NCBI GenBank assembly: GCA_013203345.1
Contig: JABMQF010000022.1
Coordinates: forward strand, 1-42,432
DNA from: Candidatus Woesearchaeota archaeon
GTDB lineage: Archaea; Nanobdellota; Nanobdellia; Woesearchaeales; UBA11576
Reading direction: 5' to 3'
DNA length: 42,432 nucleotides
Shown here: piece by piece, positions 13,659 to 19,971 of the stretch
How positions within the stretch are numbered: position 1 is the stretch's first letter
Layout of the letters: each line of letters opens with the position of its first letter
Position numbers and translations under genes: made by a program
The notes under the pieces: model-generated
What the model saw: the letters and a program-made list of their open reading frames with translations, nothing else
Databases searched by the model: none
Told to the model about the DNA's origin: nothing

Positions 13659-15977
13659 TTATTTGTCAGGTTTACTGCCACTTTTGTAATGCGGTTTGAG
13701 TCCTTGTTTTTTCCAGTGACAACTCACTGTGGCCTGGCCGACACTTGCGTATTCTGCTGCGTCTATCACGCGCATCTTGAGTGAGTGAGCGTTGATTATC
13801 TTTTCCAGTTGTTCTTCTGTCAGATTTGGTTTGCCTTGTTTGTTATGTGCTTCCAGTCCTTGCTTTTTCCAGTGCCTGTAGACTGTTGATCTGCTGACTC
13901 CTGCGTATTCTGCAGCTTTATTGACAGACATCTTGAGAGAATGTGCCTCGGATATTCTTTTCTTATGTTCTTCTGTCAATTCAGTTATTCTTTCGTAGTT
14001 AGGTTCGAACTCTGTTATTTTCAGGTATTTACGCACTGTTGTTGTACTCACGTCTGCGTGTTCTGCAATCTGTATTGTATTCATTCCGAGGCTGTGCGCT
14101 TCGGTGATTTTTTCTATTAAGGCAGTTTTATGGGGTGGTGCGAGTCCTTGTTTTTTCCAGTATTTTCTGACTGTTTTTTCGCCGACGCCTGCATATATTG
14201 CTGCTTTGCCGATTTGCATATTCAGTGTATGGGCTTCATTTATTTTTTCTAACTGTTCTTTTGTCAGGTGTGATTCCCCTCGTTTGTTGTGTGGTTTGAG
14301 ACCTAGTCTTTTCCAGCACCTGTAGACTGTTGATTGATCGACTCCCACATATTTTGCAGCTTCCTGGAGTGTTATTTCTAATGAGTGTGCTTGGACTATT
14401 TTTTCTTTCTGTTTTTCTGTTAATCGGGTTCTTTTTCTATGCTGTGATTCGAGTCCTTGTATTTTCCAGTATTTGTTGACTGTGGTCTTGCTGACTTCTG
14501 CGTATTTTGCTGCTTGTTTGGCATTCATTCCGAGGCTGTGCGCTTCGGTGATTTTTTCGAATTGTTCTTCTGTCAATGTAAACGATTTTTCATTGTATGG
14601 TTTTAATCCTTGTTTTTTCCAGTATTTGCTGACTGTGGTCGGGCTGACCCCTGCGTATTCTGAAGCCTGTTTTCTGCTCATTTGTAGACTGTGCGCTTCG
14701 GTGATTTTTTCGAGTTGTTCTTCTGTTAAGATTGGAGGTTTTTTATTGTGTGGTTTCAGTCCGTGTCTTATCCAGTAATTTCTAACTGTTGATAGGCCGA
14801 CTCCTGCGTACTTCGCAGCATCTCGTGTGTTCATACCTAATGAATGCGCTTCTATGATCTTTTCAAGGTTTTGTATCTGTGTTTTGGCATCATTTGCAGG
14901 GTCTGATTGGTTTGTGTTGGATTTGGTGCCATATTTTTTCCAGTAATTACCTACTGTTGCTTGGCTGACTCCTGCAAATTCTGCTGTATGTCTTTTGCTT
15001 ACCCCAAATCTACCTGCTTCTATAATTTTTTTCACTTGTTCTTCTGTCAGGCGCTGTCTTTGCATTTTATTGCAAGTTTCTAATCCTTGTTTTTCCCAGT
15101 ATTTACTGACTGTTATTCTGTCCACTCTAGCATATTCTGCAGCTTTTTGGGGTGTCATTTTGAGTTCATGCGCTTCGACGATCTTTTCTATTTTTTCTTC
15201 TCTTAATTCATTACATTCTTTATTGATTGGTTCGAGTCCTTGTTCTTTCCAGTATTTACCCACTGTTGTGTGGGTGACTCCTGCAAATTCTGCTGTCTGT
15301 CTTTGGCTCATTTCGAATGTGTGCCCTAATTTAATTTTTTTGATCTGTTCTTTATTTAGTCTTGATTTTTTTCGATTGTTGTGTGCTTCTAGACCTTTTC
15401 TGTTCCAGTATCTGCGGACTGTTGTCATGCTCGTGTCTGCGTATGCTGCGGCTTTTTTCAATTTCATTCCGAGACTGTGGGCTTTGTATACCCTTTCTAT
15501 CTGTTCTTCTGTTAGACTTGGTGATCTGTTTTGTGTGTTGTGTGATTTTAGTCCTTGTTTTTCCCATTGGTAACATACTGTCTGTCTGCTCACGCCAGCA
15601 TACTTCGCAGCTTGGTGTTGGGTTAGCTCAAAACTGTGTGCCTCGACCATCTTTTTGAATTGTGCTGGTGTAGGTTTTGGCCTGCTGTTATGTGGTTTGA
15701 GTCCTTGTTTTTTCCAGTGCCTATCTACTGTGTTAGGACTGACTCCTGCGTATTCTGCAGCTTCTTTATAGCTCATCTTAAGAAAGTGTGCTGCGGTAAT
15801 CTTTTCGATCTGTAATTGGGTCAGTTTTGATTTCTTGCGTTCAGGTGATTGGAGTTCTCTTTTTTTCCAGTACCTGTAGACACTTCTTTCACTGACGCCA
15901 GCGTATTCTGCTGTTTCTTTTATGCTCATACCTAGATTGTGCGCTTCAATTATCAGTTCCAGTGTTTTATCGTCCAT
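13659..15977 (-). CDS. Protein of fifteen tandem HTH units (772 aa)
   Basis: The whole protein is an array of 15 units of ~51 residues with the consensus LTEEQ-EKI-EAHSLGM-AAKYAGVSxxTVxxYWKKQGLKPHN. Each unit combines a basic linker arm, a helix, and an HTH whose recognition helix is VSxxTVxxYWKK. This resembles the DNA-binding domain of Hin/resolvase recombinases and some transposases, but there is no catalytic domain. The scaffold (AAxYAGV, TV, YW, GLKPHN) is constant, while residues just before and after TV vary from unit to unit. Unit 7 has a changed linker (SNTNQSDPANDAKTQIQN), and unit 13 has YL in place of YW. There is no signal peptide and no coiled coil. It lies between the 4-unit and 3-unit sister genes on one transcript. 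Its role is unknown; modular recognition of a long DNA site is an inference. Confidence 0.85.
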   Translation of the reverse strand: MDDKTLELIIEAHNLGMSIKETAEYAGVSERSVYRYWKKRELQSPERKKSKLTQLQIEKITAAHFLKMSYKEAAEYAGVSPNTVDRHWKKQGLKPHNSRPKPTPAQFKKMVEAHSFELTQHQAAKYAGVSRQTVCYQWEKQGLKSHNTQNRSPSLTEEQIERVYKAHSLGMKLKKAAAYADTSMTTVRRYWNRKGLEAHNNRKKSRLNKEQIKKIKLGHTFEMSQRQTAEFAGVTHTTVGKYWKEQGLEPINKECNELREEKIEKIVEAHELKMTPQKAAEYARVDRITVSKYWEKQGLETCNKMQRQRLTEEQVKKIIEAGRFGVSKRHTAEFAGVSQATVGNYWKKYGTKSNTNQSDPANDAKTQIQNLEKIIEAHSLGMNTRDAAKYAGVGLSTVRNYWIRHGLKPHNKKPPILTEEQLEKITEAHSLQMSRKQASEYAGVSPTTVSKYWKKQGLKPYNEKSFTLTEEQFEKITEAHSLGMNAKQAAKYAEVSKTTVNKYWKIQGLESQHRKRTRLTEKQKEKIVQAHSLEITLQEAAKYVGVDQSTVYRCWKRLGLKPHNKRGESHLTKEQLEKINEAHTLNMQIGKAAIYAGVGEKTVRKYWKKQGLAPPHKTALIEKITEAHSLGMNTIQIAEHADVSTTTVRKYLKITEFEPNYERITELTEEHKKRISEAHSLKMSVNKAAEYAGVSRSTVYRHWKKQGLEAHNKQGKPNLTEEQLEKIINAHSLKMRVIDAAEYASVGQATVSCHWKKQGLKPHYKSGSKPDK
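13700..15970 (-). repeat. ~153-bp tandem coding repeats (15 units)
   Basis: The HTH-unit gene is a tandem repeat at DNA level with period about 150-160 bp. Most units have diverged, but some stretches are identical. For example, 14079-14114 and 14523-14558 match over 36 bases (containing GAGGCTGTGCGCTTCGGTGA), encoding EKITEAHSLGMN in units 13 and 10. This suggests recent recombination or gene conversion between units. Confidence 0.85.
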
Positions 15978-16659
15978 CTTTCAGTTGTCTTTTATGCAGC
16001 TGCTTTCAGGTCTTTCCAAATGGGCTGTAATGCGGTTTCAGGCCTTTTTTATTCCAGTAATTGATTATGGTCTGGTAGCTTACTCCTGTATGTTCTGCAG
16101 CTTCTCTTGTGCTCATTCCACGAGCGCGAGATTCAGCAATCTTTGTAATTATATTTTCATTTGATTGTATTCTTCCTCTTGGTTTTGGAGCCAGTCCGTT
16201 CGCTTTCCAAACTTTGCTGACGGTATGTCTGTGTAATCCAGCATAATCTCCTGCTTCTGTAGTGTTCATTCCACGTTCGTACGCTTCAATTGCCAGTTCT
16301 ATTTTTTCTTTTTTAATGGTTTTTTTGCCACCAAATGTGTGGTGTGGTTTAAGCCCTTTTTTATCCCAGTAACTTCTTACGGTACTTTGGCTTACTCCTG
16401 CATATTTTGCCGCTTCTTTTAGGCTCATTTCGTGTTCGTGTGCTTCGAATACCAGTTCAGTAGTCTCAGCGGTTATTCTTCGGGGGGCACTTTCGTGGTT
16501 TGATTCGAGATCATGTTTTTTCCATTGGTATTGGATCGTGCCTCTTTTGACTCCTGTGAATTCTGCTGCTTCCTTTTGAGTCATACCTAGATCGTGCGCT
16601 TCAATTATCAGTTCCAGTGTCTTATAGTCCATCTTTCAGTTGTCTTTTATGCTGCTGTG
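15975..16659 (-). repeat. Direct repeat of the 5' leader and first codons of two HTH-array genes
   Basis: A segment reading GCATAAAAGACAACTGAAAG immediately before the ATG occurs upstream of both the 15-unit gene (about 15975-16000) and the 4-unit gene (about 16630-16655). The similarity runs on through ~40 bases of coding sequence. The upstream copy overlaps the end of the 149-aa gene. Confidence 0.8.
16006..16632 (-). CDS. Protein of four tandem HTH units (208 aa)
   Basis: This sister of the 15-unit protein has four units with cores KEAAEFTGVKRGTIQY, KEAAKYAGVSQSTVRS, TEAGDYAGLHRHTVSK and REAAEHTGVSYQTIIN. Its first 13 residues differ from those of the 15-unit protein at one position (MDYKTLELIIEAH versus MDDKTLELIIEAH). 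The DNA upstream of both start codons is also nearly identical. The units are more divergent from each other than those in the 15-unit protein, and linkers are longer. It lies 14 bp after the 149-aa gene and 28 bp before the 15-unit gene. A duplication of a shorter ancestor, with later expansion of one copy, is the simplest history. Confidence 0.82.
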   Translation of the reverse strand: MDYKTLELIIEAHDLGMTQKEAAEFTGVKRGTIQYQWKKHDLESNHESAPRRITAETTELVFEAHEHEMSLKEAAKYAGVSQSTVRSYWDKKGLKPHHTFGGKKTIKKEKIELAIEAYERGMNTTEAGDYAGLHRHTVSKVWKANGLAPKPRGRIQSNENIITKIAESRARGMSTREAAEHTGVSYQTIINYWNKKGLKPHYSPFGKT

Positions 16660-17096
16660 TTGCCTGGTGGGTTTTTGTTATCTGTTTCATAGTCTAACAA
16701 TGCACTGTAGAACATCTGCTTTTCTTCTGTTAATATACTGTAGAACGCCTGCATATCTTCTGCTAATGTAATGTAGAACATCTTCCTCGCTTCTGCTGAT
16801 GGGTGCACGATTGTCAGATGCTCTTCAGAAGTGAATGGGTTTTTTTCATAGTCCAAAATAAGCTTATTACCATCACTAGAATGATAGACATGAAACTCCT
16901 GCGGGATGTATGGGGGTATACAACAAACTCTTGTATTTTCTGCAGCAGGTGTTGCTGGTGTTATGGGTCTTGAACGGTAGGGGCCTGTACCATTTGTTGA
17001 TGTCTCTTCGACAATTGGTACTGCTGTATCTACTTCTGGATTTACATCAGGATTATAGCCCATTATCTTGTCAACCAATGTCTTGAATAATCCCAT
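16647..17096 (-). CDS. Unknown 149-aa protein with short C-terminal repeats
   Basis: I do not recognise it. The N-terminus MGLFKTLVDKIMGY could be an amphipathic helix. A Pro/Thr-rich low-complexity linker follows (residues ~18-55), then a small beta-rich part (EFHVYHSSDGNKLILDYE, ~68-85). The C-terminus holds three related 11-12-residue repeats, RKMFYITLAEDM, QAFYSILTEEK and QMFYSALLDYE, visible at DNA level as TGTAGAAC-containing copies about 36 bp apart. The gene starts 2 bp after the stop of the GH15-like gene and ends 14 bp before the 4-unit HTH gene, so all belong to one transcript. Binding to a membrane or partner helix by the repeats is possible but unsupported. Confidence 0.7.
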   Translation of the reverse strand: MGLFKTLVDKIMGYNPDVNPEVDTAVPIVEETSTNGTGPYRSRPITPATPAAENTRVCCIPPYIPQEFHVYHSSDGNKLILDYEKNPFTSEEHLTIVHPSAEARKMFYITLAEDMQAFYSILTEEKQMFYSALLDYETDNKNPPGNTAA

Positions 17097-17098
17097 CT

Positions 17099-18100
17099 TT
17101 AGTTAGTCTCACTTAATGCCACTAACATCAAACTTTGTCCCCATCCTAATGGGGTGTTTTCGTTGTGCTCGTCGGTGTTTGCGTAGTATAGTTCTGGTAA
17201 CTCTCCATCTTGGTTGACTACGTCTAGTGTCTTGCGCATGTAGAAAGCAGCTTTGTCTGGTTGATTAAGCTGCTTGTAGATAATAGAAAGCCATGGGAAT
17301 CCGAATGTCCACTCTGCTTCTCCGTCTTTGTTGAAGTAAGCGTCTTTGGCATAACGGATCACTCCGCGCTGCCTTACAAGCTTCTTCTCTATGTTCTGAA
17401 GTATCTGTACCCTTTGCTCCTCAGACACCACGTTGTATGGGTATATGAGTGACAAGAGGGCTAGGTCTGTGTCTTTACTGTCAGATTCCCTTGGCAATAG
17501 TTGGTTTAAGGCTTCCTCACCTTTTTTGATAAGAACTTGAGGAACATGAACTAATTTGGATATCTTCTTGAGTCCAGCGACGCAGGCGCCTATGGAAGAT
17601 GCGTGAACTTCTTCATTTTCTTCCCACATGCCAGAATCCTGGTCCTGCCAATACTGAATTGAGTTCAGGTAATAGACTAGTTTTTGTAAGAGTCTTTCGT
17701 CGTGTTCATCGCGGATGATTTTGATTCCTTTTGATTCGAGATCACCTACCTTGAAAAGAAATGCGCCTATAGAGTCATTTTGTTTATTGCCCCAATCTTC
17801 ATGAAATTCATCATATGTCTGAGGGTCAAAACGTGCATGGATGTATTGCCATCTGTGCTGTGGTTTTTCGACAATTGCCCAATCAATCTTGTATTCGTGT
17901 TTTTTGAAGACGTCTAGCAATGCTTGGTATGTCTTGACAAGTTCCTTGTTTTTTTGGGCAGCTTCAAAACCGAGGCTTGCGTATATGCAGTCACGAATCC
18001 AGGCCTGACGTGAGTAATGAGTGCGTTTGTCGAGCGCTGCTACAAACAACCCGTTTGGGTGCTGTAATTGCTTAAGAATATCAATGGATGTCTGGATCAT
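17099..18100 (-). CDS. GH15-like glucosidase (glucoamylase/trehalase-type catalytic domain)
   Basis: The 333-residue protein is an (alpha/alpha)6-barrel type enzyme of the GH15/phosphorylase-kinase group. Recognisable parts are TRQAWIRD-like SRQAWIRDCIYASLGF (residues ~30-45), HEDWGNKQNDSIGAF (100-114), SGMWEENEEVHASS (156-169, with Glu160 the probable general acid), EWTFGFPWLSIIY and NTPLGWGQSL near the C-terminus. No signal peptide is present, so it should act in the cytosol, perhaps on glycogen fragments, maltooligosaccharides or trehalose. It is shorter than secreted glucoamylases because starch-binding and N-terminal beta domains are absent. It overlaps the upstream 90-aa gene by four bases (ATGA) and shares its transcript with the HTH-array genes. 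Confidence 0.8.
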   Translation of the reverse strand: MIQTSIDILKQLQHPNGLFVAALDKRTHYSRQAWIRDCIYASLGFEAAQKNKELVKTYQALLDVFKKHEYKIDWAIVEKPQHRWQYIHARFDPQTYDEFHEDWGNKQNDSIGAFLFKVGDLESKGIKIIRDEHDERLLQKLVYYLNSIQYWQDQDSGMWEENEEVHASSIGACVAGLKKISKLVHVPQVLIKKGEEALNQLLPRESDSKDTDLALLSLIYPYNVVSEEQRVQILQNIEKKLVRQRGVIRYAKDAYFNKDGEAEWTFGFPWLSIIYKQLNQPDKAAFYMRKTLDVVNQDGELPELYYANTDEHNENTPLGWGQSLMLVALSETN

Positions 18101-18369
18101 CTGTCGTCCTCCAGATATGTCTGTTTGTAGGAATCAATCATATTTTGTGCGTATGATTTGATAGCTGAATTTACTCCTGCAGACTTGAGTATTGTCCGGA
18201 TACCTATCAGTTTCTGTATTCTTGGCTTGTACTGTTTATAGGTTTTAGAATCATATTTTTCCCATATCTGCTGATGTATCTGGTTATCCCATTTACCATT
18301 GAATGAGAGCTCTTCGAGCTCAGAGATTAGTTTATCTATATTTTTCGTTTTATCTATATCTTCAGACAT
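18097..18369 (-). CDS. Small protein (90 aa), paralogue of the 107-aa protein at 18701-19024
   Basis: A helical, charged protein of unknown function. Its segment NIDKLISELEELSFNGKWDN with following HQQIWEKY aligns with NIQSYLDSIEQTALRGEWNR and HQQVNKY in the 107-aa protein one gene upstream. The shared signature is a leucine-rich helix, G-K/E-W, then HQQ. The start ATG (18369) has a GAGGTGG ribosome-binding site and a TATATATA-type box upstream. It is the first gene of the minus-strand unit running through the GH15-like enzyme and the HTH arrays. The four-base overlap with the GH15-like gene suggests coupled translation and perhaps a shared task. Confidence 0.72.
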   Translation of the reverse strand: MSEDIDKTKNIDKLISELEELSFNGKWDNQIHQQIWEKYDSKTYKQYKPRIQKLIGIRTILKSAGVNSAIKSYAQNMIDSYKQTYLEDDR

Positions 18370-18391
18370 CTCTCAACCACCTCAAACTAAC

Positions 18392-18400
18392 TATATATAA
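18392..18400 (-). promoter_or_regulatory. TATA box of the 90-aa/GH15/HTH-array transcription unit
   Basis: TTATATATAG on the minus strand lies about 27 bp before the ATG at 18369. A GAGGTGG site is also present in the same interval. This is the only clear promoter I see for the six genes down to 13175. Confidence 0.5.
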
Positions 18401-18407
18401 TATAGAA

Positions 18408-18700
18408 AGAGGTTCTTAATAAACTTTTCGGTTTTGTTGTCTCTTGGGAGTGGTAAAAGAGCTGTTTTGTGAGTGTTATGTGTTTCAAGGTCTGTATTGC
18501 TTGTTTTCCTATGTGTGTAGATGTTTTCTTTAGATTAGGGGTATTTATTGATTTATGCCTGTTTGAGCTTTTTCGTGGTTTCAGGGCTTTTTGCACTCTT
18601 CTATGCTCAGTAGGGTCTTATAATCTTTTAGAAGTTAGATTTTCCAGACTGGTAAGTTTCTTGTTTGGATTTGGTAGTTCATGTTCTATATACTATTCAA
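18408..18700. other. Gene-free interval, G/T-rich on the + strand
   Basis: About 290 bp separate the two paralogous small genes. The + strand is rich in G and T (for example GTGTTATGTGTTTC), with no supported ORF, tRNA or clear hairpin. The 69-codon minus ORF in the track starts at a GTG with no ribosome-binding site and has a biased Lys/Ser/Thr composition. The interval may hold the remains of a lost gene copy, but I cannot show this. Confidence 0.4.
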
Positions 18701-19024
18701 TCACCATGTGAGCCAGCCAGGTCCTGTTGGGATGTATGGTTTTTTGTTAGGTCTTTTGACTTTGCTTGTGGGTTCTTTATCGTATTCTCTGCTAGTATCC
18801 GGTGGTTTAACATGTGTGTTGGTATAGTACATGTCTATCAGACGCTCAAGACTGTTTCCCAGGAGGTTTGCTTCAGTGCCTGGGATGAATAGGTCATCAG
18901 GTCTGTCACCCAACAGTCTGCTGATGTATTTGTTGACCTGTTGGTGTGCTGTACGGTTCCATTCACCACGGAGTGCTGTCTGTTCTATTGAATCCAAGTA
19001 AGACTGGATATTTTTGTCTGACAT
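18701..19024 (-). CDS. Small protein (107 aa), paralogue of the 90-aa protein
   Basis: The N-terminal ~45 residues share the GEW...HQQ signature with the 90-aa protein at 18097-18369. The rest differs: a loop (GDRPDDLFIPGTEANLLG), a helix, and a Lys/Pro-rich tail ending GPGWLTW. The ATG at 19024 is preceded by AGGGGGT (plus 19031-19038) and a TATATA-like box (19046-19053). It follows the ROK kinase gene by 62 bp in the same direction, but with its own promoter. The function is unknown. The pairing of this family with carbohydrate genes on both sides is the only functional hint. Confidence 0.68.
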   Translation of the reverse strand: MSDKNIQSYLDSIEQTALRGEWNRTAHQQVNKYISRLLGDRPDDLFIPGTEANLLGNSLERLIDMYYTNTHVKPPDTSREYDKEPTSKVKRPNKKPYIPTGPGWLTW

Positions 19025-19086
19025 GCCATGTACCCCCTAAATTATGTATATAGTTATGTCGGGAGAATTAATAAGTATTTTGGTTG

Positions 19087-19971
19087 TTATCCTTTGAAGA
19101 CCAATGATGCTGCGCCTATGACTCCTGCGTCATCGCCGAGTTTGGCCTTTATTACTTTTACATTGGATGCTGAGAATGGGATTGAGAATTTGGATATCTC
19201 TTTTTTGACCTTTGCAGGGGAAAGCACATTTGACACCCCTCCGCCAAGCACTATTCGGTCGGGATTGAGTATGCTGACTGTGTTGCCAAGCAGGATGCCC
19301 AGGTTGCGGTACTCCTCAGCAACAGCCTTCTTTGCAATCCTGCTCCTTGATGAGAATATGGCAGCAGGGCTTGAATCTTCTTTTTTTCCTCCTGCTTTTA
19401 CAAAATTTATTGAGATATTAGGACCTGAACAGATTGATTCGAAATCGTTTTTTCCAAGCACGAGCTGCTTTGCGTACATGTCATGCTGCATGTGGCCTAC
19501 CTCTCCTGCGCCACCTCCACATCCTGGGAATACTTTTCCATCCACGATTATGCCAGACCCTATACCCGTCCCTACAATCAGGCCGAGCATCACAGATGAT
19601 CCCTTGCCTGCTCCGAAGCAGTACTCGCCAAAAGCAAAACAGTTCGCGTCATTCCCTATGAATATGCGGGTCTTCAGTCTATCTTTCATGAACTTTTTCA
19701 GGTTGAAGCCGAGCAATGGGATATTTGGGCTGTTCACTATCCTGCCCTCCTTGTCGCTGAAGCCAGGAAAGCCTATACCAATGCCTGATATCTTTGTTCT
19801 TTTGTTTCTTTCCTTTAATTCCTTTATTATATCCAGGATGTTATTCAGGACATGGGCTCTTCCTTTTTTTGCTTCTGTAGGAATCCTTAGTCTGTCGATG
19901 ATTCTTCCTCTTTCGCTGACTAACGCACCTTCTATCTTGGTGCCGCCGATATCAAGACCTATTGCGTTCAA
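19087..19971 (-). CDS. ROK family sugar kinase (glucokinase-like)
   Basis: The protein opens with the ROK phosphate-binding motif AIGLDIGGTKIEGALV and carries IGFPGF, the substrate loop IGNDANCFAFGE, and GTGIGSGIIVDGKVFPG, typical of ATP-dependent glucose or related sugar kinases. The usual ROK zinc motif CxCGxxGC after GHM is missing: the sequence reads GEVGHMQHDMYAKQLVLGKNDFESICSG. The track start (20031) overlaps the previous gene by 64 bases. TTG 19971, with GGAGGT upstream and its TTG overlapping the TGA of the debranching-enzyme gene, is far better and gives 294 residues. As last gene of the glycogen unit it would phosphorylate glucose freed from glycogen. Sugar specificity is inferred. 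Confidence 0.88.
   Translation of the reverse strand: MNAIGLDIGGTKIEGALVSERGRIIDRLRIPTEAKKGRAHVLNNILDIIKELKERNKRTKISGIGIGFPGFSDKEGRIVNSPNIPLLGFNLKKFMKDRLKTRIFIGNDANCFAFGEYCFGAGKGSSVMLGLIVGTGIGSGIIVDGKVFPGCGGGAGEVGHMQHDMYAKQLVLGKNDFESICSGPNISINFVKAGGKKEDSSPAAIFSSRSRIAKKAVAEEYRNLGILLGNTVSILNPDRIVLGGGVSNVLSPAKVKKEISKFSIPFSASNVKVIKAKLGDDAGVIGAASLVFKG

Noticed and set aside
15229-15242. GGTTCGAGTCC-like tRNA T-arm matches, recurring through the HTH-array genes
   Set aside because: They encode the GLEP/GLES linker of the HTH units on the other strand. No acceptor, D or anticodon stems pair around them.
14104-15658. Plus-strand ORFs of 73-192 codons opposite the HTH arrays
   Set aside because: They are Cys/Phe/Leu-rich antisense shadows repeating with the unit period, without ribosome-binding sites or promoters.
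13700-16600. Regularly spaced direct repeats suggesting a CRISPR array or satellite DNA
   Set aside because: The repeats are coding, ~153 bp long, diverged, and translate as HTH units in uninterrupted frames. There are no 25-37-bp repeats with unique spacers.
18387-18596. 69-codon minus-strand ORF between the two small paralogues
   Set aside because: GTG start without a ribosome-binding site, biased composition, and overlap with the promoter of the 90-aa gene.
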